Origin: Coriaria nepalensis
Lineage: Eukaryota > Streptophyta > Magnoliopsida > Cucurbitales > Coriariaceae
Direction of reading: 5' to 3'
Length of the DNA: 64,000 bases
Assembly (NCBI GenBank): GCA_027186245.1
Contig: CP114482.1
Location: 32,011,209 to 32,075,208, forward strand
Shown here: one piece after another, positions 1-10,947 of the stretch
How the letters are laid out: every line of letters starts with the position of its first letter
Numbering within the stretch: the first letter of the stretch is position 1
The notes under the pieces: generated by a model
Told to the model about the DNA's origin: nothing
The model's input: only the letters and a program-made list of their open reading frames with translations
The model's database searches: none
Position numbers and translations under genes: made by a program

Positions 1-257
1 GGGATTGTTTAAAATGTTTTTTCATCGAGATAAGAGCGATGGGACTAGGAAGTTCCCATCAAGTCCTCGAGATTAAAAAGAGAGAGTTTAAATTCACTTG
101 CCTCAAATCTTGAGGAATCGATGGGTCTGGAAAGTGCCCATCGAGCCCTTGAGATTAAAAAATAGAGAGTTTGGAGTTACTAACCTCAAATTTTGATGAT
201 TAAATGGGTTCGGAAAGAGCCTCGAGTGCTTGATATTTGAAAATAGAGTGTTTGAAG
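1..257. repeat. ~83-bp tandem repeat, about 3 units
   Basis: Three imperfect units start near 37, 119 and 203. Each has a GATGGG..GGAA block, a CCATCGAG-like block, then GAGATTAAAAA and a GAGAGTTT block. Spacing is about 83 bp. The CATCGAG words recur around the second telomere-like array and the MULE at 37-44 kb, so this may be a piece of the same repeat family. No coding signal is seen. Confidence 0.6.
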
Positions 258-1440
258 TTTATGGAAGGTTTAAGATGAAAGGTTTAAACTTTAAAGTTTA
301 AGATGAAAGATCTAAGACTTAAGATTTGAAATGAAAGATTTAAGATTTAAGGTTTAAGTTTTATAGTTTTAGATGAAAGATCTATGGTTTATGATTTAAT
401 ATGAAAAGTTTAACCTTTAGGATTTGAGATGAATTGCTTAAGCTTTATGGTTTGAGATGAAAAATCTATGGTTTAGGGTTTAATATGAAAGGTTTAAGTT
501 TTAGGGTTTAATATCAAAGGTTTAAAGCCTTGTGGTTTGAAAATAAAGATCATAGGTTTAGAGTTTATTATGAAAAGTAAAACCTTGAGGGTTTATGATG
601 AAAGGCTTAAGACTTATGATTTGAGATGAAAGATCTAAGGTTTATGGTTTAATATGAAGACTTAGGATTTAAGATGAAATATTTAACCTTTATGGTTTGA
701 GATGAAAGATCTAAGTTTAGGATTTAATATGAAAGGTCTAAGCTTTAGGGTCTAAGATGAAAGGTTTAACATTTATTATTTGAGATGAAAAATCTAAGGT
801 TTAGGGTTTAGGGTTTAATATAAAATATTTAAGCTCTAGGGTTTAAGATGAAAAGTTTAAACTTTAGGGTTTAAGCTAAGACTTAAGGTTTAATATTAAA
901 GGTTTAAGTTTTAGGGTTTAAGATGGAAATATCTAAGGTTAGAGTTTGAGATGAAAGATCTAAGGTTTAATATAAAAAAGGTTTAAGGTTTGTAGTTTGA
1001 TATGAAAAATCTAAATCTTAGGGTTTAAGATGAAATATCTAAATTTTAAGGTTTAATATGAAATGTTTAAATTTTAGGATTAAGATGAAATATCTAAGTT
1101 TTAGGGTTTAAAATCTAACACTTAGGGTTTAGTATGAAAATTTTAAGTTTTAGAATTTAAGACGAAAGATCTAACACTTAGGATTTAATATGGAAAGGTT
1201 AGGCTTTAGGAATTAAGATGAACGATTTAAGATGTAGGGTTTAATATAAAAGGTCTAATACTTAGATAGTATAATATGAAATATGTAGACTTTAGGGATT
1301 AAGATGAAGGATTTAATATTTAGAGTTTAATATTAAATTTCTAACACTTTGGATTTAGTATGCAAAGTTTAGGCTTTGGGATTAAGATGAAATGTTTAAT
1401 ACTTAAGATCTAATATTTAAGATTTAGGGCCATAGAATAT
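258..1440 (+). repeat. Degenerate interstitial telomere-like array (TTTAGGG-related)
   Basis: About 1.2 kb consists of short units such as TTTAGGGTTTAAGATGAAA, TTTAAGG and ATCTAAGG, a decayed mixture built on the plant telomere word TTTAGGG on the plus strand. Perfect tandem TTTAGGG runs are rare, so this is not an active chromosome end. An array of similar texture in the opposite orientation lies at 39262-39855. Both sit beside CATCGAG-rich sequence. Confidence 0.75.
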
Positions 1441-2084
1441 TAAAAAAATGTATACTTTTAGGACTTGACGGGATCTTGAGGGGACTCCTTGAGCCATTGG
1501 GTTTAGGGGACAAAAACTCTTTAAGTCTTTATCTTCTAAACCTAATTGCTTAAGGGGTGCTTCTAGTAGAACCATCGAGCTATCGAGTTTAGGAGATATA
1601 GATTTTTAAGCTTTAACCTTTTCCACCATTGATTTCAATGCCAACTCAGGTCGTATGTTGTCCTTCATGGATTTCTCTGACTAATCATCCTTACACATCT
1701 TCTTTAACTCCTTCAATTGAAATTTTTAGTTTAAATCACGATTTCAGGATGAAGAAGATGAAGTTTTTGATTTTAGGATTTTAGGCTTAAGAAGATGAAA
1801 AAGATGAAGAAGATGAAGACATGATGAAGCCAAATATTTTTGTGCATGCATAAATGTTCGTTCATTTTCCTTTTTCTTTTTTCTTTCAAATTTAATTAGA
1901 GGGCTATTTGAGTAATTTCACTTCTTCATTTTATTTTTAATTTAAAAAGTCAACTAAAGTCAAGGGGAAGGCCATTTTAACAACAAAAACTTTTTTGCTT
2001 CTATTTTTTAAAATAGTTAAAAAGAGGAGTTATTTTTACGAATACTCTCGTTTTAATTATAAGGAATTTCCAAATTTGGAAAAT
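1441..2084. other. Intergenic, no gene recognised
   Basis: CATCGAG-type words persist at about 1480-1600, like those next to the array at 39-40 kb. A GAAGAT-rich stretch at 1745-1830 resembles acidic coding repeats but has no convincing ORF. The rest is AT-rich. Confidence 0.5.
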
Positions 2085-2900
2085 TTTTTACAAATGTTTT
2101 GCCACATCAGCAAAAAGAAGTCGGAAAATTTTAAATGTGACCCAAATTTAATATTTTCTTTTATTTTTAACCTCAAAATTTATGTTTTTCTATTTTATAA
2201 CCCTCCTCATAATTTTTAATCCCTCAACTTCCCCACCGCCACCATCTTACCACCCCACTACCACCACCGTCATAATTTCTCTTTATCAAATTCGAGTTCA
2301 AATCAAATCATTCTTAAAAATCCGGATTTGAGTCAAACCTATGCCCTTCGAAATTAAAATCTATATTCAATTTAAATGGAACTCAAAGCTAGGTTCGATT
2401 TAAACTTGAAGTTTCGAAGCTTGAGTTATTGAACCTAGATGTGGTTCAAATCGAACTCAGAGCTTCGGAGCTCGAGTTTGAATCGCCCATATATGGGTTT
2501 GATTCGAACCCGAGCTTTGAAGCTCGAGATCTTAAACCGAAATCTAGCTCTGAAGCTTGAGTTCGAATCAAACCCAACTTTGAGTTCCATTTGAATTGAA
2601 TCCTGAATTTAAATTTGAATAACATAGGTTTGATTCAAAACCATATTTTAAAGAAGGATATAGTTTAAACTCAAATTTGATAAAAATATTCTGGTGGAGG
2701 TGGTAGTGGGTGGCAGGTTGGTGGTGGTGGGGAGGTGGAGGGATTTAGAACTAATTGAAAATTATGAGGTGGATTATAAAATAGAAAAATATAATTTTAG
2801 GGTAAAAAAGAAAAGAAAATATTTAGTTTGGGTCAAATTTAAAATTTTCAGACCTTTTTGCTAATGTAGCAAAATATTTTAATGGCCATGCTTTTAAAAT
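2085..2900. mobile_element. Fold-back (long inverted repeat) element 1
   Basis: The left arm (about 2085-2275) is the imperfect reverse complement of the right arm (about 2695-2900). Shared blocks, read inward, are a gene-free AT-rich part, TTTTCTATTTTATAA, a CTCATAATTTT block and a CCACC-rich inner end. The 420-bp middle is rich in TTCGAGCTC and GAACTC palindromic words. There is no transposase. It is probably a non-autonomous DNA element (MITE or MULE type), but the class and exact ends were not determined. Confidence 0.6.
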
Positions 2901-3230
2901 TAATCGAATTCGGGTATTTATTATAATTTAAACTTAAAATTGGGTATTTATTATAGTTCTTTAGACTTTTTAGTATTCATTCTAATTATAATAAAGTTTT
3001 GAGTGTTAATAATAGTTTTCGTTTTTTCTTTCTACAAGATGGCTTCTACTATGAGGCATGATTAGTTTAAATGGTAATCGTTCATTCATGCATTATGATA
3101 AGAAATGAGAATTTCTATTTGTGAAGTAATTCCTGAGCGAACAGATTTTCTTTATGCGGAACACCTAAAACCCTAATCGAGTTATTTCTTTATAATTTGT
3201 TTGGACATAATTGTTTGTGTTAGCAATCTC
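2901..3230. other. AT-rich intergenic, nothing recognised
   Basis: It contains a GGGTATTTATTATA repeat pair at about 2912-2960 and no coding region. The lower end may already belong to the 3' LTR of the copia element that follows. Confidence 0.4.
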
Positions 3231-3649
3231 ACAAGGCACTCAACCACTCACTACACCGCTCTCATAAACTGAAATACTAATACCATTTTCTCAACATAAA
3301 CTACGCATTCTCTCTCATTTCTCAATAGAAACATATAAAATGCACAATTTATTCTACGAAACTCATTAAATTTGCTCATTGTATTCAAGGTATCATATTG
3401 CTCATTGTGATGAAGAACAGAGAGCAAAAGAAGAGATAAAAAATTAACGAAGGGAAAGTTATTGTTATATTATAATAATACTGCATGCATTACATTAAAT
3501 ATGATTAATTGCAACTAACCCTAATAACATAAAGACTAACAAACTAATGCCACCTGGATCTAACTGCTACCTCATAATAGCAATAACTCAACCATTCTAA
3601 CCCCCCCCCCCCCCACAAAGTTGGTGGGTGATAGAGATGTAACGACCCC

Positions 3650-4530
3650 TTGGACATAAGATGGTTGAGCTGCTGTCTGCTCAAGGTCTTAATGAAAAGA
3701 TTTGTTGGCTATTCTGAAGTATGTATAAGAAAAGGTTTGAACAAACTTTATATATCTCCTCTCAGACTACGTGGTAATAAATCTCGATATGTTTCATCCT
3801 CTTGTAAGAAACTGAGGTCATAGTAATCTGACGAGAAGAGCTACTGTCACAGTACATTGGCACATGAAGGGAACAAGTAACTGATAAATATTTCAACGAA
3901 CTTAACAACTAAACAACCTCACAAGTTGATGCAGTCATTGCCCTATATTCTGCCTCAGCTGAAGACTTGGAGACTGTTGGTTGTTTCTTAGTTTTCAATG
4001 AAACAAGAGATCCTCCCAACATATACAATACCCAGTAATAGACTTTAAGTGCCGTGGGAGACCAAGCCCAATTAGAATCACAAAAGGCTTCAAGTCTTAG
4101 AGAGTCAGATGAACTAAGAAATAACCATTGTCTTGGATTAAGCTTCAGATAATGTATAACCTTCAATGTTGCATCCATATGAGACTGTTTAGGTTGATGC
4201 ATACGCTGACAAAGTAACTGCACAAGAAAACTCAAATTTGATCTAGTTGTGATCAAATATATCACACATCCAACCAGCCTTAAACACTAGCGCAAGTGAG
4301 TAAACAATCTTCTTTGTTTATACAAGTAGCTAAATCCGGCTCTAGAGATGTAAGCTTTGTATTTTGATCCATTGGATCACTTAATGTCTTCGAAATAATT
4401 AAACTAGATTCCGAAATCAACTCTAAGGCATTCTTTCTTTGAGCAATACAAATACCAGTAGCATTTCTCAAAAATTTCATACCAAAAAAGAACCTCAAAT
4501 GTCTTACGTCTTTAATTTAAAACTTTGAAC
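3650..4530 (-). pseudogene. Copia polyprotein fragment: RT C-terminus and RNase H
   Basis: Minus-strand translation resumes at about 4530 with an IKD..LRFFFGMKF block, the copia IKDLG.LKYFLGIE region downstream of the YVDD site. It is followed by AQRKNALELI, then a frame change. Residues of the 4265-3909 segment match copia RNase H (LVQLLCQRMHQP, FCDSNWAWSP, SSAEAEYRAM). Further frameshifts follow to about 3650. It is non-functional and is the downstream half of the gene whose upstream half lies at 6545-7281. Confidence 0.8.
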
Positions 4531-4536
4531 ATGTGA

Positions 4537-6535
4537 AATGTTAGGAAACGGGGCATGCTAATAATAGAGTAAATACAAAAGAAGTAATATTTAATATTTC
4601 ATTCAGATCATATCCTAACATGCACAGTTTCTATCCAGACCAATCTTAAAAATAATTATATCACATATAATCTATTTTATAAAAAATATAGTAAATCTCA
4701 TCAATATTAAATAAAGAATTAAAAAAAAAGTTATACATTTCTTCTTAATTACAAAACTCTTCTTAATAAGATTGGGAGGTGCCCATGTATTTGCCCTCAA
4801 AAACCTTAGTCCACACAATTTGTTTCGCACAGTTAACTTTCTTATTAAGATCCCAACTCATGAGATGATAAGTTTGGAGAAAATGAAGAAAAAATACTTT
4901 CCTTTCTTTCTTTAATTTTCAATCAAGAGACTTACGTGATCATTATGAATTTCAGCCATTATGCCTTGTATTTATAGGCAAATGCTAGGTCATACTTTTC
5001 TAATATCATTAAGAATCTTAGTTGCCTTAAAACGCAAAAGTAAGATGAGCTAAAATCCATAGAATGACCAGCCACCCATAGGTCATACCCATGAATTATT
5101 TAATCAACTCTTTAATTAATTTTGGCCAACGAAAATCTAATTAATAATATGGTTCATTAACCATTTAATATTCAATTATTAATTATGAACCTTTAGGACC
5201 ATTTTATAATTAAATAAAAATTCTTATATAATTTATTAATTTTCAATTAATTCAATGTCATATATAGTTATGCTAACAAAGCTGCATGACAAATTAACAA
5301 ATTAATAGCCACCATTTTTTCATAATTGTCAAATTATAAGTTAAATTACCATTTTATCCATAAAATAGTTTTAGTGAATTTTTCCTTTTTTCTAACAAAA
5401 CTTTAATTGTGTTACCCCGAACCTTATGTGTGTAACTGAATATGTTCTATATCACGCCGGCAGGAGGATTTCATAAATACCTTTATAATTTTATTTAATT
5501 CCAAATTAAATTTGTTTAATTTAAAATATTTAAGTTAAACAATTAACTTAATCATCTCATGATTAAATAACTTTAAACCTCCAAGTCAAGATTTACTTCT
5601 AGCAAAATGTCAAGACTACCCGGGAGATGAGAAGTACTATCTTCCAAGAGAAGCTATTGTAACTATTATATACTTACAATAACAATCTTTCCATCTCGCC
5701 AATATTCTGATTCGTCCTAGGGCATGGTTTAATTATTAAACACCTTAATTGACAAATCATATGTACCATTATACTTTTATTGATCATCGACAATGGATAT
5801 AAAGAAACTTATTTCAAGCCATACTATTTTGCAAAGATTCTTTGATCAATAAAGTATCTAATTCATAGGATCTTATTCAATTATGAAAGCGATAGATTCC
5901 CTTTTGACTACTCATAATCCTTCTCATACAACACTTCGTACTTAACGGTTTACCCTATGTTCACCCATGGCTAGGCTAATTGGAATGATGTCAAAGTATG
6001 AAATCCAGAAATTAAGAAAACCATGGTGTCTCAGGTCGGAGGATCACGTGTAAAATAGTCACTATATAATTCTCATTAACAATCAGTATTAATTACCATA
6101 GAGAATTATTTAAGTGTCATTTTCAACATGTTTAGTTTTTTAAGCACTCACACAATCATCATGGTGTTTCATTAACACCACTGGCTGTGAGATCAACCAA
6201 ATAATTAGGTGATGAACTACATGATTGTCTATCCGGATCAATCAATGTTTATTCTCGATATCCTATACAATGAACCATTTCTATCTTAAGAGTTTTTACT
6301 AACTCGATTCTCGACTAGCATAATCTCTATCATGATTTCCAGAGTGCATCTCAAGATACTGGACTTTATTATAGAGCATATAATATTAATTATAATAAAA
6401 ATAATGAAAATGATAAATAATAACTGATTTTCATTAATGATAATATAAAATATCTTGTCAATATCCATATAAAGATTTACATAAAGTATTTATCCCATCG
6501 GGTCAAAATCTAATTAGCTTGAGTAGGTATACACT
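4537..6535 (-). mobile_element. LTR-like insertion (probable solo LTR) inside the copia RT
   Basis: This ~2 kb AT-rich, gene-free block separates two halves of one copia reverse transcriptase. On the minus strand it starts near a TGAAAGTGTATACC end and ends near TTTCACA. It carries a TATA-like CCTATAAATACA at about 4967-4978 (minus), as an LTR promoter would. The segment 5580-6535 is clearly related to 61200-62365 and more distantly to 60395-61200: same block order, shared words GGAATGATGTCAAAGTAT and TCATTAACA, and a common terminal GAAAGTGTAT. A solo LTR is the likeliest explanation, but a target duplication was not found. Confidence 0.55.
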
Positions 6536-6544
6536 TTCATAAAA

Positions 6545-7281
6545 GCCTTTGCTTCAAAAATTGCTATCTCACTATCTCTAGTCATCAAAATATCATCTAC
6601 ATAACCCCAATAGCACAACCATGGACACAAATCTATCTATTTGATGAAAAGTGAATGATCTACTTTTGACTGGACAAAGCTGAGGTAAACTTTACATTCC
6701 ACTATCTTGAAGCTTGCTTCAGTACATAAAGAGACTTCTTTAAATAATACACCCTAGTCTCCCCCTTGTTCAATAGCCAAGATGTGAATCCATGAAACCT
6801 CTTCATATAGATTGCCATTAAGGAATACGTTCTACACATCTAATTGATATCATGGCTAAGGTTTTATAGCAGCAATGGCAACAACATACCATATTGTTAC
6901 CATCTTGGCCATGAGACTAAAGGTCTCAATAAAATCAATCCCTTCCTTTTAGGTTGAACCCCTTGGCAACTAACCGAGTTTTGAATCTTTCCACAGTACC
7001 ATCAGCATTAAGCTTGATTTTGTAAGCTAAATGATAACCTATTAGCCTCTTAGCATATGGCAAAAGCACTAGTTCCCAAGTGTCATTTGATTCAAGAGTT
7101 TTGATTTTATAATGCATGGCATCAAATCATTTATTATTAGTGATAGCTTGAGAATAAGAAGAGGGTTCAACAATGGAATCGAGAGAAGAAAGAAAGCAAT
7201 TATAAGGTTTGGACAAGAAAGAATAGACCACACTGTTTGATATGGGAAACTTATGAATAAAAAACTTAGAATAGATCGCAC
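6545..7281 (-). pseudogene. Copia polyprotein fragment: RT N-terminal half
   Basis: Minus-strand translation gives the region before RT (SLDSIVEPSSYSQAI), then NDTWELV and ERFKTRLVAKGF, the classic copia RT entry. Frames then decay, and a YVDDIL active-site motif appears at about 6590. It stops a few residues later at the LTR-like insertion and resumes at 4530. Stops and frame changes show it is inactive. Confidence 0.8.
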
Positions 7282-7574
7282 CAGTTAGCTTATCTATTTA
7301 AAATCTAATTTTTATTCATTTTAACGCTTATTAACTTATATTAGTAAATTTTATAGAGCTACATATTCATGTTGGCGGAGAATGTTGATGGGGGCTAAAA
7401 TTATAAAGAAACTTGGAAATGTAGGACTATGGTGCTTAGATGTGGGAATGAAAAGACGATAAATTGAGATTTTATAAAAGTGGAAAAAGAGAATAAACTT
7501 GACCACTATATTTTATTTAACATGATGCTACGGAGAAAATTGTGTAAGAAAGTGTTCATTGAACCAATTTCTAT

Positions 7575-8370
7575 ATAACAAAAAAGAAAAATTAGGATGA
7601 ATTTTCAAATTTTAAGATAATTAGAATGAACACCCGTAAATTTAATAATTATAATGAACATCCTATTTTCAAACATTAATTACAATGAAACACTGATTTT
7701 GTATAGAATAATCTAAAATTTACTCTAAATTTTTGTTTTTGAATTTTTAGCCCCCAATTTTTATTTTCACACTTTTAACTCACTTTATTTGTTAAATCAA
7801 ATTTTCATCTCTGCACCCTTTCACCACCTCCAAAAACCACGTTGCCGCTATCTCCACCAACTAACACCGCTAGAAAGATTCTAAAATTCTAAATTTGATA
7901 AATTAAAATTTTAATGTACATTTTAAAATTAATTTTTATTTTTATATTTTCAACTTCCACCCCTTCGTCAAATAAAAAAAATTCATTTTTTCACTCTTCA
8001 TGAAGATTTCTCTCTTTTTGGATGTTAGACGAGATTCAAAAATTGATTTGTAAATGAATATAAAATTTTAGTTTGTCCAGTTTGAAATTTTTATAATATT
8101 TACGATAGTGGTCAACAAAGGCGGCAACAAAGAAATTTGTGGATGTGGTGATGAAAAGATATAGAGAGAAAATTGATTTGAAAAATAAAGTGGATTATAA
8201 AGTGGATTGAAAGTGTAAAATTTTTTTTTTGAAGTTAACAGTAAGAGAAAACATTAATTTAAAGTAATTGTAAAGTTGTAGATTATATGGAATGAGGGGT
8301 TCATTATTTATAATTATGAAAATTTACAATAATTATCTTACGCTTTGTGTTCAACCTAATTTTCCATAAA
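7575..8370. mobile_element. Fold-back element 2
   Basis: The left arm (about 7575-7860) and right arm (about 8115-8370) are imperfect reverse complements. Both contain, read inward, AAGATAATTA, ATAATGAAC, a CACTTTTAA/CACTTTCAA block, CACTTTAT and a GTTGCCGC block. The middle is ~250 bp and AT-rich. No ORF is seen. It is a non-autonomous inverted-repeat element of undetermined superfamily. Confidence 0.6.
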
Positions 8371-8499
8371 GAAAAACATTCGTATTAATTATTGAATAAA
8401 ATATTATTTTAATTTCGCCTCCAATAAAACATATTTCATGCCTTTTATGCAACGGTTAAAAAAGTAAAAAGAGAATTCATATAATTTTTTTATGACTAA

Positions 8500-8880
8500 A
8501 TTAGGGTTTGGCCTTTAAAATGATGAGAAATAAGAATAAAACTTCTGTTGTATAGAAAACAAGCATGCTTCCTCTAAATTCTAAAGAAACTAGGCCTAAT
8601 CATTTGATTTTAAAATATGGGTCAGATTTGATGATGCGGCATACCCATTCATGCCACATCATCATCTTTTGTAGTTTCTTTCATTTATATTTGAATAATT
8701 TTATTTATTTTATTTTCACCCCATAAAATTAAATTTTATCGTTATTTATTCAACTTTTATTCCTAAAATATTTTAATCCTAACTAAATTTTTCCCGTTCT
8801 GACCACCATCATTGTCGCAAGTGCGGCATACTCCTACACCCTCAACTTTTGTCGATTCCAGCCACACCCATCTTTCCATC

Positions 8881-8916
<36 letters not shown>

Positions 8917-9540
8917 GATCAAATCTTGCTTTGAGCTACCAAATCATGATCTAGGTTCGCATAAACCCATTACGAACTAGGTTCACACAAACTAATACTA
9001 TGATCTGGTTTGCTACAAGCTCATATCATGACTTGGGTTTGAGTAACCTAGAACACGATCTAGGTTCATGCCATCCCATATCATGTTCTAGGTCGAGCAA
9101 ACCTAAATTCGATATGGGGGAGAGAGAGGGAATGAGGTTCCAGAAATATGAATGCAGTGGTTGGACTTAGGAAAAGTTCACGATGCATGAGTATGCCGCC
9201 CCTCCAATGGTGATGGTGGTCGGAACATAAAAACTTAGTTTGTATTAAAATATTTGGGATAAAAATTAAATAAATAAAATATTAAATTAGTTTGAATGTA
9301 TAAAAGTAGAGAATTAAATGAAATTATTAGGATATAAATGAAAAAAAAACTATAAAATCCGATGATGTGGCATGATGATTGGGCATACAACATCATCATA
9401 TCTGATCAATATTTTAAAGTTAGAGGGTTAATCCAAGTTTTTCTAGAATTTCGAGGGTGCATGCTTGTTTTCTATACTTTAGAGGCATTATCCTTATTTT
9501 TTATTATTCTAGAGCCTAAATCCTAGTTTACTTATGGGAT
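8500..9540. mobile_element. Fold-back element 3 with ~330-bp inverted arms
   Basis: The left arm starts near TAAATTAGGGTTTGG (about 8499) and the right arm ends with its counterpart CCTAAATCCTAGTTTA (about 9534). Both arms contain TATAGAAAACAAGCATGC and a GATGATG..GGCAT block, then AT-rich sequence down to the inner ends near 8830 and 9200. A CT microsatellite sits in the middle. Flanks TTTTATGAC and TTATGGGA are only loosely similar, so no target duplication is claimed. Long inverted arms fit a non-autonomous MULE or fold-back type. Confidence 0.65.
8884..8915 (+). repeat. (CT)n microsatellite
   Basis: Uninterrupted CT dinucleotides for about 30 bp lie inside the centre of fold-back element 3. 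Confidence 0.95.
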
Positions 9541-10239
9541 CTTTTGTTAGATAACCTTAACTCAAATAAGTGTATGAAGGATACTCATTTTGAAAACTTT
9601 TACTATATGACCATCTTTTTCCTTTTATAATACAAAAATTTTAAAATAAAATTCTGAATCTCCTATCATGCCCTTATCCCTACCATTAAGCATTCATCCT
9701 TAAACCAAAAAATGCACTAAAGAAACAATCATTTCAAACTACCCAATTCAAACATCTATTTTGATTTGTGCTCGATCCTCGAAGAAGGATATCTTTACTC
9801 ATCTGTTTCTCAATCCTTACTCGTCATTCAACACAAGCATCACCGTTCCGACATACACATTTTGTCAAGTTTTTTTCTGACTATAAACCAATCCTTTTCT
9901 CCTTATGTGTTCTATTTTTCCTAACTTTTCTACTTTTATGTTGTCTTTAATGGGGTATAAAACTATACATCCCAATCCAGTTTTTTTGCCAATTTTTTTT
10001 TCCAAGATCCCGGTCCAGGAATTTCATCAGGCATTTTATTTTGGTTTAGAATTATAATTTGGTTTAGAATTACAAACTTTGTCAGAATTTGGTCAATATA
10101 TTGATTTAAAATTATTTCTTTTTTAGGAATGACGTCATCTGTATTCATAGCTGTATGTCTTTATGGGGAATGAAAGAAGGACGAGACCTCAAAACTATCA
10201 AAATATTGGGTTTCGAAAGGCTCACAAGGATAGAAGGGT
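9541..10239. other. Intergenic, no gene recognised
   Basis: AT-rich, with two ORFs of about 60 codons that show no family motif and unlikely composition. It may include the degraded 5' part of the MULE relic that follows. Confidence 0.4.
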
Positions 10240-10500
10240 GTTGTGGTTGAAACAAGTGTCAATTTTAGTGAGTTGTTATAAGTCGTCTACAATACTATTA
10301 ACGTTGATCATAATGAATTTGGTATGAAAATAGCGTATAAGCCGCTATTCTCATCGATCATTCATCCAATATTTATAGAAAATGATGCAGATGTGAAACC
10401 ATTTTTAGTCCAAGCATGTTTGAGATATCCTCCACTATATGTGACATTGATCTTGAAGAGGAGGAGTGATATGCATGTTCGAAAGTGACGTCAATTACCC
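10240..10500 (+). pseudogene. MULE (MuDR-type) transposase N-terminal fragment
   Basis: Across shifting plus-strand frames one reads INVDHNEFGMKIAYKP, then a VKPFLVQACLRYPPLYVTL block. This is the same order as the N-terminal part of the MULE transposase at 43252-42782 (INIDQNEFGLKLSYKP, then VKEFIRH and SPLYIKLL). The DNA-binding, DDE, SWIM and zinc-knuckle parts are absent. Frameshifts and stops are frequent. It faces the DUF1985 relic at 10948-12420, as the transposase does in the larger MULE. Confidence 0.65.
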
Positions 10501-10947
10501 GATCTTAGTAGTGATGAAAATAAGAATTTTATGAATTATGATGATGGTAATTAAGGATATCTAAATGACAGTTTGAATGTGAACATGGAGGAAGATGTGG
10601 TTGAGCATGAGGTTGAGGTTAAGGATGACAAAGAGAATGAGGATGACAAAGAGAATGAGGATGACGAGGGTGAAAGAACAAAGGAAGAATGAGATAATCG
10701 TTACATCAATGAAATGAATTCTAATTTTTGTTTGTTTGAGGATAACTACTTTGAGGGAGTAATACTTACCTCTCATATACTTTGAGGAAGAATGTGGTAA
10801 GCATTACATCTTCTTATTTGTTCGAGAGCCCTAGAAACCATGCTGATATTTCTTAACTGGGAAGACTGAAATTCCTAGTATCACAATAATATCATGTTCT
10901 AACTTCATGCTAATGAATATTTAAGAAATAAGAAGATGTAAATCCAA

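Larger units (their letters stand above)
3231..7290 (-). mobile_element. Decayed Ty1/copia element, split by an LTR-like insertion
   Basis: Read on the minus strand, it runs from a reverse transcriptase N-terminal part (7281-6545), through a ~2 kb foreign insertion (about 6535-4537), into the rest of reverse transcriptase and RNase H (about 4530-3650), and ends at a G-run (minus strand of 3600-3616) that may mark the polypurine tract. The likely 3' LTR lies below about 3600, but its ends were not resolved. Gag, protease and integrase are absent above 7290, so the element is truncated as well as interrupted. Confidence 0.7.

Noticed and set aside
258..1440. True chromosome end or recent telomere fusion
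   Set aside because: Units are highly degenerate, and a similar array lies inside a MULE-like region at 39 kb.
3600..3616. Poly-C run as a regulatory G-quadruplex
   Set aside because: Better explained as the expanded polypurine tract of the minus-strand copia element, or as a simple homopolymer.
9768..10148. Two ORFs of about 60 codons on opposite strands
   Set aside because: No conserved motif, AT-biased composition, and no promoter or splice context.
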